DNA from: Weizmannia acidilactici
GTDB taxonomy: Bacteria; Bacillota; Bacilli; Bacillales; Bacillaceae_C
DNA: 35,943 bases
Direction: 5' to 3'
Assembly: GCF_008974185.1 (NCBI RefSeq)
Contig: NZ_BKZP01000033.1
Coordinates: 1 to 35,943 of the forward strand
A program made the translations under genes and the position numbers. Position 1 is the first letter of the stretch, and each line of letters opens with the position of its first letter. Under the pieces are notes generated by a model. That model ran no database searches. It was not told the origin of the DNA and saw only the letters and a list, made by a program, of their open reading frames with translations. Of this stretch, positions 17,027 through 24,917 are shown in pieces.

Positions 17027-17221
17027 TCAACTTCGCGGCGTATCCAAATACCGGTAAACCACATTTCCGCCGTGCTGGGCAATCCCCTTAAAATGCTTAA
17101 AATCGTCCTGGACGACGAGCACTTCCCGAAACGCCATAAAATCTTCGTGCTTTACGTATAATTCTTCAATTTCCCTATTGCGCAGCCGGTTGATTGCGTT
17201 CTTGATTTCCTCTTCCGTCAT
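17027..17221 (-). CDS. Small conserved-looking hypothetical protein
   Basis: The 64-residue product begins MTEEEIKNAINRLRNREIEE and later has DFMAFREVLVVQDDFKHFKG and a C-terminal GGNVVYRYLD. It is charged and soluble, with an N-terminal helix and then probable beta strands. I do not recognise the family with certainty. GGGG lies eight bases ahead of the ATG at 17221; the ATG at 17227 or GTG at 17230 are alternative starts adding two or three residues. It lies upstream of and codirectional with ptsHI but more than 200 bases away, with no sign of cotranscription. The low-complexity gap 16866-17026 contains ATTTTGCTT and AAGCAAAAT as a long-loop inverted repeat. Confidence 0.7.
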   Translation of the reverse strand: MTEEEIKNAINRLRNREIEELYVKHEDFMAFREVLVVQDDFKHFKGIAQHGGNVVYRYLDTPRS

Positions 17222-17427
17222 ATCCATCACCCCAAGCGGTATTTTAGCACATTTTCGCTGCCATTCCCTCTATTTCTTTCTGGCCGGAAGAACTGCCTCA
17301 CCATACAAATTCTCTTTTCCCCTAGAAAAATAGACAACGAATTTTCATTTTCATATTTTTTATCTTGAACTTTTCTGAAAAATAGTGCAAACTGGTAACA
17401 ATAATTTCACTATTGGGGGAATCTCAA

Positions 17428-17619
17428 TTGAAAAAAGCACAGGTTGGCGACATCATCGAATTTAAAAACGGACTCCAGGGCATTGTTGAAAAGGTAAATG
17501 AAAATTCTGTCATCGTCGATTTAACGTACATGGAGAACTTTAAAAATCTTGAGCTGGAAGAAAAAACAGTGGTAAACCATAAAAATTACCATATTATCCA
17601 GTCCGCTTTAAATGAATAA
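17428..17619 (+). CDS. ykvS: YkvS family protein (KOW-like, DUF2187)
   Basis: TTG at 17428 (GGGGGA six bases before) gives 63 residues beginning KKAQVGDIIEFKNGLQGIVE. It continues KVNENSVIVDLTYMENFKNL and EEKTVVNHKNYHI. This matches B. subtilis YkvS nearly residue for residue as I recall it. The small beta-barrel resembles a KOW motif, implying nucleic-acid or ribosome contact, but no function is established. An in-frame TTG at 17413 would add five residues and would have no spacing to the ribosome site. A strong terminator follows. Confidence 0.9.
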   Translation: MKKAQVGDIIEFKNGLQGIVEKVNENSVIVDLTYMENFKNLELEEKTVVNHKNYHIIQSALNE

Positions 17620-17642
17620 ATCGCTCCATCAGCCCCACCTGA

Positions 17643-17676
17643 AAAGAAACTGGAAGCGACCGCCAGTTTCTTTTTT
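17643..17676 (+). terminator. Terminator of ykvS
   Basis: AAAGAAACTGG pairs with CCAGTTTCTTT around a 9-nt loop and runs into TTTTTT. Confidence 0.9.
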
Positions 17677-17878
17677 ATGGTGCCCAAAGCCACTCTCCCA
17701 CAGTTTCTTGTTAATTTTGTGAAATTTTTAACATTATTTTTCGCCATTTTACCAGATACCTTTTTCTCCGCTTCTTTGATAAAATAAGGTTTGGTATTTT
17801 ACATTGGACTGTCTCCCGGACAAACGGCCTTTTTCAGCCGGTGTTTCTTTTTCAGCCTAAGAAAGGAGAGCTTTATCG

Positions 17879-18496
17879 GTGACAAAAAACATGATTGATA
17901 CAAAGCTCCTGGGAAGTATCATTATCGCCCATCTCCTTTTATATATTACTTTTCAGGATCTTTCTGTTTTTTGGTATTTGTACTCGGGCGCAATGCTGTT
18001 TTTGGTCAGTTATGCTGTTTTTCTAGGGAAATCGGAAAAACATGAAAAGCTTTCCTATCTCCAATTGTTCATGTACGGAATCCTTTCCGGTTTACTTTTA
18101 TATATCGTTTTTAGGCTTGGCAATGCAGTGCTGGGGCTGTTGCCTGGCGGGCTTGACAGGGAAGTCGTACTGGCATACAGGCGGTTCTCCCCCGATACGA
18201 TCTGGCATTACCTTGCGCTGGTTTTCATTTTGGTCCCCGGAGAAGAAATTTTCTGGCGCTCATTTGTCCAGGCACGGCTCATGAAAAAGGCGGAACCCAA
18301 ATATGCGATCCTCATCGCCGCTGTTTTAAATACTTCCGTTTATCTATACTGCAGTTTAAAGATTATGGCTATTGCCGCATTTGTCGGATCCGTTTTTTGG
18401 GGTTTGCTTTATGCAAAAAAACGGAGTCTGACCATCCAAATTTTATCGCATCTTACTTTTGATTTACTGCTTGTCGTCTTCCTGCCAATTTATTAA
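17879..18496 (+). CDS. CPBP-family intramembrane metalloprotease
   Basis: A GTG at 17879 with GGAGAG upstream gives 205 residues; an ATG four codons later is an alternative. There are about six hydrophobic helices. The CPBP (Abi) signature is VPGEEIFWRSFVQARL, giving the EExxxR motif, and a later HLTFDLLL supplies a probable metal histidine. Family members cleave within membranes or act as prenyl-protease relatives; some protect against self-produced bacteriocins. No bacteriocin gene is nearby, so I assign only the family. It lies alone between ykvS and the convergent ykvI. Confidence 0.88.
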   Translation: MTKNMIDTKLLGSIIIAHLLLYITFQDLSVFWYLYSGAMLFLVSYAVFLGKSEKHEKLSYLQLFMYGILSGLLLYIVFRLGNAVLGLLPGGLDREVVLAYRRFSPDTIWHYLALVFILVPGEEIFWRSFVQARLMKKAEPKYAILIAAVLNTSVYLYCSLKIMAIAAFVGSVFWGLLYAKKRSLTIQILSHLTFDLLLVVFLPIY

Positions 18497-18522
18497 TCAG
18501 GGCGGCAGCTTTTTTACGGAAA

Positions 18523-18663
18523 GGCTCTGTTAAATTTTATTGCTGAGATCGCTTGTTTCTGAGATTCCAGCGGGATAAGCGGGGAAGAAGAGAAACCTCG
18601 TGCTGGGGTATCAGGCGGGGAAGCCCGCGGCGCATTATGAGCGAAGCGGATTTCGCGATCACC
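18523..18663. repeat. Dispersed palindromic element, copy 3 (inverted, diverged)
   Basis: Read on the minus strand, the core 18543-18663 starts TGATCGCGAAAT and ends near GCGATCTCAG. In between it retains GATACCCCAGCACGAG, which parallels GATACCTCAGCACGAG in copy 1 (from 1651), and CCCGCTGGAAT against CCCGCAGGATT. It is preceded by GGCTCTGTTAAATTTTATTG instead of the GGGGCTGTCC end. It sits in the gap between two converging genes and contains no credible reading frame. Confidence 0.7.
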
Positions 18664-18712
18664 AACATTGATCACGAACATAACCTATGGAAAAGTTTGC
18701 AAATCGCCACGG

Positions 18713-19747
18713 CTAGTTCCGGATGGTTTTATATCCAAGCATAACGATAAAAAGAAGGCTGAAGTACCCAAATAAAGGATATAAAAAAGACAGCAGCGCC
18801 CCGTAATGCATAAAGCTGATCATGGCAATGGCAGCCAAAATCAGGGCAAACATCCGCCCGCTTTTCATTGGCATGTATTTTTGCAGCTGTTTTTCAAGCC
18901 CGTACACATCACCGATGATCGAAGTAAAAATCTCCCCGAAAATAAGTACCACATAAATAGAATAAATTGCCGGGAAACTCATTTTGACAATATGCGCCAT
19001 TGGGATTTCCACAGTCGAAACATCCGGCAGCATTATCAGCGACAAATGGCTCGAGATCAGGATGAGCATTAAAAACAACCCACCCAATATTCCGCCGGCC
19101 CGGACAATGCTTTTATCCTTTACTTCTGCCGCAAGCGGAACGAGCACCGCCTGCGCAAGCGCGAGATTAAAAGCCGCATAGGATAATGCACGGAGGATCG
19201 CGTGTGGAATCTGCCCGGTTTCCGGCCGCGCCGCAAAAGATTCGAAAAATCCTTCTGCCCGGACGGACTGCGACATCAGCAGCAGATTAAACGCAATCAT
19301 CAACGGCACGACAAACGTATTCACGCCGAGGAGGCCCTTCGTCCCGGTGCACATGACAGCAAAAGTGAGAATGATGGTGAGCGAAATGCCGGTAATCCGG
19401 CTGAGATGAAGCTGTTCCTGAAATACGGCGCCTGCACCCGACAGCATGACCCCGCACACGCCAATAAGCATGGCCATCATCAAAAAGTTCACGCCGCCGG
19501 CAAACGTTTTTCCAAATAAATAATGGTTCAATTCTTCATAGGAGTCTGCTCTTAAATCAATCGCGATTTCCATCATTTTTGTACCGAACACAATAAACAA
19601 AAGCCCCGAAAAGCAAATGGCAAATAACCCATATAATCCGAAACGCGTAAAAAACTCCGCAATTTCTTTTCCTGTCGCAAATCCGGCCCCGATGACCGTC
19701 CCGATATAGACAGCCGCAATTTGCACAGCCCCGGCCCATTGCTTCAA
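18713..19747 (-). CDS. ykvI: YkvI family membrane protein
   Basis: I chose the TTG at 19747, giving 344 residues, because AAGGGG then has about 8 nt spacing and the product starts KQWAGAVQIAAVYIGTVIGA like B. subtilis YkvI. GTG codons at 19750 and 19756 are alternatives. There are about ten membrane helices. The first carries GTVIGAGFATGKEIAEFF, a break typical of sodium-coupled transporters of the LeuT/APC fold. Transport activity is inferred only from the fold. The gene is divergent from clpE, as in B. subtilis, where ykvI also adjoins clpE. Confidence 0.88.
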   Translation of the reverse strand: MKQWAGAVQIAAVYIGTVIGAGFATGKEIAEFFTRFGLYGLFAICFSGLLFIVFGTKMMEIAIDLRADSYEELNHYLFGKTFAGGVNFLMMAMLIGVCGVMLSGAGAVFQEQLHLSRITGISLTIILTFAVMCTGTKGLLGVNTFVVPLMIAFNLLLMSQSVRAEGFFESFAARPETGQIPHAILRALSYAAFNLALAQAVLVPLAAEVKDKSIVRAGGILGGLFLMLILISSHLSLIMLPDVSTVEIPMAHIVKMSFPAIYSIYVVLIFGEIFTSIIGDVYGLEKQLQKYMPMKSGRMFALILAAIAMISFMHYGALLSFLYPLFGYFSLLFIVMLGYKTIRN

Positions 19748-19869
19748 CACCTGCACCCCTTTTAATGAAAAACATTTTACGGAAAGCCGCGGACGGGCCC
19801 CACTACTATCCTATGTATATCGGTATCAAAATAGCCCAGATAAATCGGGTTCCGCCCGCCTGAAAAATT

Positions 19870-19886
19870 GGTCAAAAAAAGTCAAA
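19870..19886 (+). promoter_or_regulatory. CtsR operator O1 of clpE
   Basis: GGTCAAAAAAAGTCAAA fits the CtsR heptad repeat RGTCAAANNNRGTCAAA exactly. It lies upstream of the first promoter. Confidence 0.85.
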
Positions 19887-19893
19887 AAAACAC

Positions 19894-19922
19894 TTTACAA
19901 CCGAAAAACATTGCCGTATACT
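19894..19922 (+). promoter_or_regulatory. clpE promoter P1
   Basis: TTTACA, a 17-base spacer and TATACT, close to sigma-A consensus. Confidence 0.75.
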
Positions 19923-19930
19923 ATAGCCAA

Positions 19931-19947
19931 GGTTAAAATTAATCAAA
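19931..19947 (+). promoter_or_regulatory. Degenerate CtsR site after P1
   Basis: GGTTAAAATTAATCAAA differs from the CtsR consensus at two positions and lies 8 bases after the P1 -10 box. Confidence 0.5.
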
Positions 19948-19966
19948 CCAAGGTGATGCGAATGAC

Positions 19967-19995
19967 TTGCGTTTTCGAAAACTTTGGTATATAAT
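19967..19995 (+). promoter_or_regulatory. clpE promoter P2
   Basis: TTGCGT, 17 bases, TATAAT. ACTTTG lies three bases before the -10, as in P3 and P4. Confidence 0.75.
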
Positions 19996-20006
19996 GTCGT
20001 TGCAAA

Positions 20007-20023
20007 GGTCAAAGATGGTCAAA
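20007..20023 (+). promoter_or_regulatory. CtsR operator O2
   Basis: GGTCAAAGATGGTCAAA, a perfect match, starting 11 bases after the P2 -10 box. Confidence 0.92.
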
Positions 20024-20060
20024 GATAAAAAGGCAAAGCTGATGTGTAATTGCAAAAATC

Positions 20061-20089
20061 TTGCATCCGACATCACTTTGTTCTATAAT
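20061..20089 (+). promoter_or_regulatory. clpE promoter P3
   Basis: TTGCAT, 17 bases, TATAAT with internal ACTTTG. Confidence 0.78.
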
Positions 20090-20100
20090 TAAGCTGTAAA

Positions 20101-20117
20101 GGTCAAAGATGGTCAAA
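20101..20117 (+). promoter_or_regulatory. CtsR operator O3
   Basis: GGTCAAAGATGGTCAAA, identical to O2, again 11 bases after its -10 box. Confidence 0.92.
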
Positions 20118-20140
20118 CAAAGTGCACGGAAGCAAATCAA

Positions 20141-20169
20141 TTGCATCTTGTGAAACTTTGATTTATACT
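20141..20169 (+). promoter_or_regulatory. clpE promoter P4
   Basis: TTGCAT, 17 bases, TATACT with internal ACTTTG. Confidence 0.75.
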
Positions 20170-20180
20170 TTTGCAATAAA

Positions 20181-20197
20181 GGTCAAAGTAAGTCAAA
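20181..20197 (+). promoter_or_regulatory. CtsR operator O4
   Basis: GGTCAAAGTAAGTCAAA, perfect consensus, 11 bases after the P4 -10 box. Confidence 0.92.
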
Positions 20198-20225
20198 TCA
20201 CTTTGATCTGTTTTTCAATTAAATT

Positions 20226-20242
20226 AGTCAAAGATAGTCAAA
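20226..20242 (+). promoter_or_regulatory. CtsR operator O5 near the clpE ribosome site
   Basis: AGTCAAAGATAGTCAAA, consensus. It is preceded by ACTTTG at 20200 and a decayed -10 position (TGTTTT) with the same 11-base spacing, but has no -35. It looks like the remnant of a fifth module. Confidence 0.88.
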
Positions 20243-20271
20243 ATCAAACCGATCAAAGGGAGGAATGTTTG

Positions 20272-22440
20272 ATGCTTTGCGACAAATGCCATCAAAACGA
20301 AGCAACGATCGGAATGCATATAAATGTGAACGGAAATCAAAAAACATTAAACTTATGCCAGTCTTGCTACCAAAAAGAACGTGCAAAATTTGAAAACAGC
20401 TGGGGAGGTATGTTTATGAATAACGGATTTGGAAATTTCGGAGGTTTTGGAGGCTTTGGCGACTTCAATGATCTCTTTAACCAAATGAATGTGAACGGAT
20501 TCCAGCCGAACGGCGCAAAACAAACCGTGCAAACCCAAACGCAGGGCGGCGGCAACGGATTTCTTGACCAATTCGGCCGCAACTTGACGGCCGCTGCAAG
20601 AGCCGGCCAGATCGACCCTGTCATCGGGCGCGACGAAGAAATTGCGCGCGTAATCGAAATTTTAAATCGCCGCAATAAAAACAATCCGGTCTTAATCGGT
20701 GAACCTGGCGTCGGGAAAACTGCGATCGCAGAAGGACTTGCTTTAAAAATCGTTGAAAAACAGGTTCCTGCAAAATTGCGCAATAAAGAAGTTTATTTGC
20801 TTGATGTTGCATCCCTTGTCGCCAATACCGGCATCCGCGGCCAATTTGAAGAACGGATGAAAAAATTGATTGCTGCACTTGAACAGCAAAAAAATGTGCT
20901 CATCTTTATCGATGAGATCCATCTGCTCGTTGGCGCTGGTTCTGCTGAAGGTTCGATGGACGCAGGCAATATTTTAAAACCGGCGCTTGCCCGCGGCGAA
21001 ATCCAAGTCATCGGGGCGACGACTTTGAAAGAGTACCGGCAAATCGAAAAAGACGCTGCACTTGAACGGCGTTTCCAACCGGTCCAAGTCAATGAGCCGG
21101 GCCTCAATGAAACAGTCATGATTTTGCGCGGCTTAAAAGACCGGTATGAAAAATACCATCACGTCACTTATACCGATGAAGCGATCGAAGCTTGCGTAAA
21201 CTTGTCGCACCGATATATCCAAGACCGCTTCTTGCCGGATAAAGCGATCGACTTAATGGATGAAGCGGGCTCGAAATTGAACTTGACAATCACCGTGCCA
21301 AGCAAAGAAGATATCCAAAAACGGCTCGCGGAAATTGCGCAGGAAAAACAGGCTGCGCTCGCGAAAGAAGATTATGAAAAAGCAGCTGAACTGAAAAAAG
21401 AAGAAGAGAAACTGCAGGAAATGGCTGCATCAGGCCAAGAAGCTTCAAAACCGGTAGTGGATGTTGTGCAAATCCAGGAAATCGTTGAAAAGAAAACGGG
21501 CATTCCTGTCGGCAAACTCGAAGCGGATGAAGCGCAAAAATTACAGCATCTTGAAGAAAACCTGGCTGCAAAAGTGATCGGCCAGGAAGAAGCGGTCAAG
21601 AAAGTTGCGAAAGCGATCCGCCGTTCACGCGCCGGCCTGAAAGCGAAAAACCGCCCGATCGGTTCCTTCCTGTTTGTCGGCCCTACCGGCGTCGGGAAAA
21701 CGGAATTGACAAAACGTTTGGCGGAACAATTGTTCGGCACGAAAGATGCGATGATCCGCCTCGACATGAGCGAATACATGGAAAAACACAGCGTTTCGAA
21801 ATTGATCGGTGCCCCTGCCGGATACGTCGGTTACGAAGATGCGGGGCAATTGACGGAGAAAGTGCGCCACAACCCGTACAGCATCATTTTGCTGGACGAA
21901 ATTGAAAAGGCGCACCCGGATGTTTTGAACATGTTCCTACAAATTTTGGACGACGGTCGCTTGACCGATGCGCAGGGCAGAACGGTCAGCTTCAAAGATA
22001 CCGTCATTATTATGACAAGCAACGCAGGCACCCAATTTAAGCATAAAGAAGTAGGATTTGCGAAGAGCGAAGCGATCAAAGAATCGAATATCCTCGACTC
22101 TCTCGGCGAATTCTTCAAACCGGAATTTTTGAACCGTTTTGACAGCATCATTGAATTCAAATCGCTTGAAAAAGAACATTTGATCAAAATTGTGGATTTG
22201 ATGCTCGGCGAATTGAGTGAAATGTTGAAAGAACAAGCGATTACGCTTGAAGTATCGGAAGAAGCAAAAGAAAAAATCGCTGACCTCGGTTATGACCCGG
22301 CATTTGGCGCACGCCCGATCCGCCGTGTCATCCAGGAAAAAGTGGAAGACCGGATTGCCGACTTTATTCTCGACCATCCGGAAGTGAAAAACTTAAAAGC
22401 GGAAGTCCGCGGCGGCGAAATTGCCATTGCTGCGAAATAA
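20272..22440 (+). CDS. clpE: ATP-dependent Clp protease ATP-binding subunit ClpE
   Basis: The ATG at 20272 has GGGAGG nine bases upstream and gives 722 residues; a longer upstream frame would run through the CtsR operators. The N-terminus is the ClpE zinc finger with Cys3, Cys6, Cys29 and Cys32. A Gly/Phe-rich linker follows ([12 protein letters not shown]). AAA+ module 1 has Walker A GEPGVGKT and [16 protein letters not shown]-type coiled coil has [20 protein letters not shown]+ module 2 has [20 protein letters not shown] and [13 protein letters not shown]. The C-terminal D2-small domain has [16 protein letters not shown]. ClpE unfolds proteins for ClpP and helps inactivate CtsR during heat or thiol stress. 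Transcription is clearly CtsR-controlled. Confidence 0.98.
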   Translation: MLCDKCHQNEATIGMHINVNGNQKTLNLCQSCYQKERAKFENSWGGMFMNNGFGNFGGFGGFGDFNDLFNQMNVNGFQPNGAKQTVQTQTQGGGNGFLDQFGRNLTAAARAGQIDPVIGRDEEIARVIEILNRRNKNNPVLIGEPGVGKTAIAEGLALKIVEKQVPAKLRNKEVYLLDVASLVANTGIRGQFEERMKKLIAALEQQKNVLIFIDEIHLLVGAGSAEGSMDAGNILKPALARGEIQVIGATTLKEYRQIEKDAALERRFQPVQVNEPGLNETVMILRGLKDRYEKYHHVTYTDEAIEACVNLSHRYIQDRFLPDKAIDLMDEAGSKLNLTITVPSKEDIQKRLAEIAQEKQAALAKEDYEKAAELKKEEEKLQEMAASGQEASKPVVDVVQIQEIVEKKTGIPVGKLEADEAQKLQHLEENLAAKVIGQEEAVKKVAKAIRRSRAGLKAKNRPIGSFLFVGPTGVGKTELTKRLAEQLFGTKDAMIRLDMSEYMEKHSVSKLIGAPAGYVGYEDAGQLTEKVRHNPYSIILLDEIEKAHPDVLNMFLQILDDGRLTDAQGRTVSFKDTVIIMTSNAGTQFKHKEVGFAKSEAIKESNILDSLGEFFKPEFLNRFDSIIEFKSLEKEHLIKIVDLMLGELSEMLKEQAITLEVSEEAKEKIADLGYDPAFGARPIRRVIQEKVEDRIADFILDHPEVKNLKAEVRGGEIAIAAK

Positions 22441-22451
22441 TGGCGGACTCT

Positions 22452-22486
22452 ACCGGCATGCAGCGCTTTTGCATGCCGGTTTTTTA
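22452..22486 (+). terminator. Terminator of clpE
   Basis: ACCGGCATGC pairs with GCATGCCGGT (10 bp) around a 9-nt loop, then TTTTTT. Confidence 0.92.
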
Positions 22487-22515
22487 TATACCGGAAGATA
22501 CCCGCTGGTGTATCA

Positions 22516-22805
22516 TTGCGGAGTACCGCTGATTTCTCTCTGCTTTCCGCTGATACTAGATGCGTACCCGCCGATTTCTCTGCCATATTTGCTGATTCTT
22601 TGATTCACGACAAATTTGCGGCAACCGTAACGAACCAGTTCCCCACTATTTTCCTGCAAACCTCTTATAGGCATTATTTTTTTCTACTTTTTTGGCGGTT
22701 CGCTGATTTTCTCATCCTTTCCGCCGATTTTTTGCACCGCACCGCTGATACTGGATGCGTACCCGCCGATTTCTCTGCCTTTTTCGCTGATTCTTCCGCG
22801 GCGGA
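22516..22805. repeat. Imperfect repeat block built on ATCAGCGG-type units
   Basis: A 38-base stretch at 22547 (CCGCTGATACTAGATGCGTA onward) recurs at 22742 with one mismatch, and the likeness extends on. Within each block the unit CCGCTGAT/CCGCCGAT returns roughly every 20-23 bases. On the minus strand both blocks are in the same codon phase and spell EKSAGTHxVSA with further KSA/ESA units. No start with a ribosome site or continuous frame spans them. I treat it as an intergenic repeat rather than a gene. Confidence 0.75.
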
Positions 22806-22910
22806 TACCCGGTCCGCTATGATCGTCAAAAAATTTACCTTGCCACCGGATTCCTGTTGCAAAGAAAAAATGACCATGATTACCAATGTTCTTTCACCGG
22901 GGAAGGCTCT

Positions 22911-23553
22911 TCAACCCCCCCGCTGCATCAGCTTGTAAACCGGAAACCCGATCACAGTAAGGGCGCGGCACCCATGCTCAAATGTGCGGCTGCCATCCCG
23001 CTCGGATGGGAAAAAATTGCGCGTCCCTTTTTCATAAACCGAAAAAGGCAATCATAAAAATCGGGATCAATTTTCCGACGATAAACATAATCTGGATAAA
23101 ACCGCCGAATTTCGTACCAAGCAGGTTCATCGTTGTTAAAAAGAGTACGGTCAAAATGCCGATCCACACTTTGTTATTTTGGACGGAACCGAAAAAATTG
23201 GCAAGGATCGAACCGAAATACATTCCGAGCGCACCGATAACCGCAGGCCCGTAAATCAGCGACTGGTTCCATCCGCATAAAAAGTCCCAAACTTTTCCAT
23301 ACACGGTTTCCAGATATGCGTACAATCCCCCTGTCCGCGGAATTTTCACGCTCACTTCGGCAATCGTTAAGCCGCCCGCCAGCGTGATCACACCGCCGAT
23401 GACCCATGCCAGCATCGCCATTGCTGAATTTCCGGCAGAAGAAAGAATGATGCCTGGTTTCATAAAAATGCCGGATTCGATCAGCGAGCCGATGACAATT
23501 GAAGTGGCAACAAAAAATCCGATGGTCTTTTTCAACTGTGGCTTGTCTTTCAC
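22911..23553 (-). pseudogene. APC-family amino-acid permease, internally deleted
   Basis: From a GTG at 23553 (GGGGGA leader) the frame encodes the first five or so helices of a SteT/YkbA-like antiporter: KDKPQLKKTIGFFVATSIVI, then GSLIESGIFMKPG, ITLAGGLTIAEVSVKIPRTG, GLYAYLETVYG and FLCGWNQSLIYGPAVIGALG. It stops at 23032 after MIAFFGL, about 174 residues against roughly 440 in intact relatives. In another frame, 22911 to about 22965 encodes ALTVIGFPVYKLMQRGG, which looks like the last helix end of such transporters. A large internal deletion plus a frameshift therefore seems to have fused head and tail. Helix 1 still holds the substrate-binding GSLIESGIF motif. A functional transporter is not expected. 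Confidence 0.75.
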
Positions 23554-23680
23554 GCCAAATCCCCCAAGTGGTATAAATATATGCACATTATATCACAACA
23601 TACTTTACTAAAATAATTTTCAGAATCATTTTATTTTAGAAAACATCTTCCCTTCTTTTTTTATTGGAAATCTATATACA

Positions 23681-23730
23681 AAAAAAGCCGGAAAGAATAT
23701 TCAATCAGGAATATTCTTTCCAGCTTTTTT
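23681..23730. terminator. Long hairpin terminator overlapping the mhqR stop
   Basis: AAAAAAGCCGGAAAGAATAT pairs with ATATTCTTTCCAGCTTTTTT, a 20-bp stem with one mismatch. The mhqR stop codon falls in the loop, so the last codons of mhqR form one arm. It can act in both directions. Confidence 0.88.
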
Positions 23731-24135
23731 GATCAAATCAATGGCAGTACGTTTCTCATCGTCGCTTAAAATCGACATAATCGAGTGGATCCGCCTTTTA
23801 TGTTCGGGAAAAACCGATTCAATAAAGGCCCTGCCCCGGTCCGTAATATGCGCGTACGTAATACGGCGGTCATTCGGGCAGGAAATCCTTTCTAAATAGC
23901 CTTTTTTTTCAAGCTTATCCACCACATAAGTGATGCTTCCGCTTGCCAACAGAATTTTTCCGCCAATCTGCTGCAGCGGCTGATCCCCTTTATGGTACAA
24001 AAGCTCAAGAACCGCAAATTCAGTAGGATTAACCCCCTGTTTTTGTATAAATGTATTGGTGTATTCTTTAATGGCGCGTGAAGCTTTTGACAAAACGACA
24101 AATAATTTTAATGACAGCTCCATGTCATTTCCCAT
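23701..24135 (-). CDS. mhqR: MarR-family repressor MhqR
   Basis: The ATG at 24135 gives 144 residues (B. subtilis MhqR about 145). The winged-helix core is nearly that of MhqR: ELSLKLFVVLSKASRAIKEY, NTFIQKQGVNPTEFAVLELL, GDQPLQQIGGKILLASGSIT, YVVDKLEKKGYLERI and the wing CPNDRRITYAHIT. MhqR represses dioxygenase and nitroreductase genes and is released by methylhydroquinone and catechol-type electrophiles. None of those targets is in this window. B. subtilis also places mhqR close to clpE. A sigma-A promoter lies just upstream. Confidence 0.95.
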   Translation of the reverse strand: MGNDMELSLKLFVVLSKASRAIKEYTNTFIQKQGVNPTEFAVLELLYHKGDQPLQQIGGKILLASGSITYVVDKLEKKGYLERISCPNDRRITYAHITDRGRAFIESVFPEHKRRIHSIMSILSDDEKRTAIDLIKKAGKNIPD

Positions 24136-24165
24136 AGTATCGAATCCTTTTTTCCTTTTTACACC

Positions 24166-24194
24166 ATTATATTTGGAAATTGGCACATTGGCAA
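24166..24194 (-). promoter_or_regulatory. Sigma-A promoter of mhqR
   Basis: On the minus strand TTGCCA, 17 bases, TATAAT, about 31 bases before the start codon. A direct repeat TGCCAATGTGCCAA covers the -35 and is a possible operator. Confidence 0.72.
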
Positions 24195-24306
24195 TGCATG
24201 GGTTACTCAGCTTACACGCCGCCCGTGATATGCAGGCGTTGTCTAATGATTTGGATTTAAAAGGTGGGATCAGGATGAGCAATCAGAAGCAGTTTCCAGG
24301 TTCACA

Positions 24307-24597
24307 TTAAACAAGCTGCATTTTTTTATGTTCTTTCCGTGCTTCAACCAAATTCGGCCGTTGCACTTTTTCATATAAAATAAACGACATTTCCCTGATG
24401 ATGACCATCTCGGAAGAAAGGGTGCTGTGCTGCTTGCGGTATGCTTCATACTCGTTCATGAGCGCATCGAGCTGTTGGCTGCACTGCACCGTTTTCTCAT
24501 GGGTAAGCCCCAATTCTTTTCCAAGTTTCATCATTTCCTGGCGTTTTTTCTGAATACGTAACAGATACTTGTTCTCCTCCAACCAATTCTTGTCCAC
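24307..24597 (-). CDS. Spo0E-like aspartyl-phosphate phosphatase
   Basis: The GTG at 24597 (AGGAG nine bases before) gives 96 residues; an earlier in-frame stretch lacks a ribosome site. Residues about 15-55 form the Spo0E helical hairpin: RIQKKRQEMMKLGKELGLTH, then EKTVQCSQQLDALMNEYEA. The SQxLD motif (SQQLD here) is the phosphatase signature. Members dephosphorylate Spo0A~P and so restrain sporulation. The C-terminal extension of about 40 residues is charged and helical, without any clear domain. It lies between mhqR and the mtnU remnant, and kinE is about 1.7 kb away, an arrangement similar to the B. subtilis region containing spo0E, kinE and ogt. The assignment is to the family, not strictly to spo0E. 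Confidence 0.87.
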   Translation of the reverse strand: MDKNWLEENKYLLRIQKKRQEMMKLGKELGLTHEKTVQCSQQLDALMNEYEAYRKQHSTLSSEMVIIREMSFILYEKVQRPNLVEARKEHKKMQLV

Positions 24598-24917
24598 TTT
24601 CAAATTCTCCTTTTGCCTTCTATTTTTCGCTGATTTGGTTTCTGTTGTCCCCCATGCAAAGCAGATTCCCAAAAAATGTGTGAGATTCTACACATGGAAA
24701 ACGCCGGAAGTCCTGTTGATTTTCCGGATTTCAAACCATTACTAAAGCATTATCGCAGGTCTTGACGTAAATGTAAATAGATTCGCAATATTAGACAAAA
24801 TTTTCACCATATCTTTTCGTTCCTTTCTGAAAATCAACGGCTTTTGACAGCATTATGTTTTTTTGGGGTATGCCAAGGAAAAATAACAAAAAACTCCTGA
24901 GAAAGGTGAGACGGATC
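24598..24917. other. Intergenic stretch without a recognised gene
   Basis: It contains a small inverted repeat TGTGAGATTCTACACA near 24680 ahead of the Spo0E-like gene and an isolated TTGACA near 24845. No S-box leader, tRNA or convincing frame was found. Confidence 0.5.

Noticed and set aside
20122-20271. 50-residue upstream extension of clpE
   Set aside because: It would translate through promoter P4 and two CtsR operators. The zinc-finger start at 20272 matches ClpE and has a strong ribosome site.
22516-22805. CRISPR array
   Set aside because: Spacing is short and irregular, the units are degenerate, and there are no regular spacers or cas genes.
22516-22938. Plus-strand 140-residue frame through the repeat block
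   Set aside because: Low-complexity ADF/FADS repeats result from the nucleotide repeat; there is no ribosome site.
24275-24310. Eleven-codon frame MSNQKQFPGSH with a GGTGG site
   Set aside because: It overlaps the end of the Spo0E-like gene on the other strand and is too short to support alone; it may be a gene relic.
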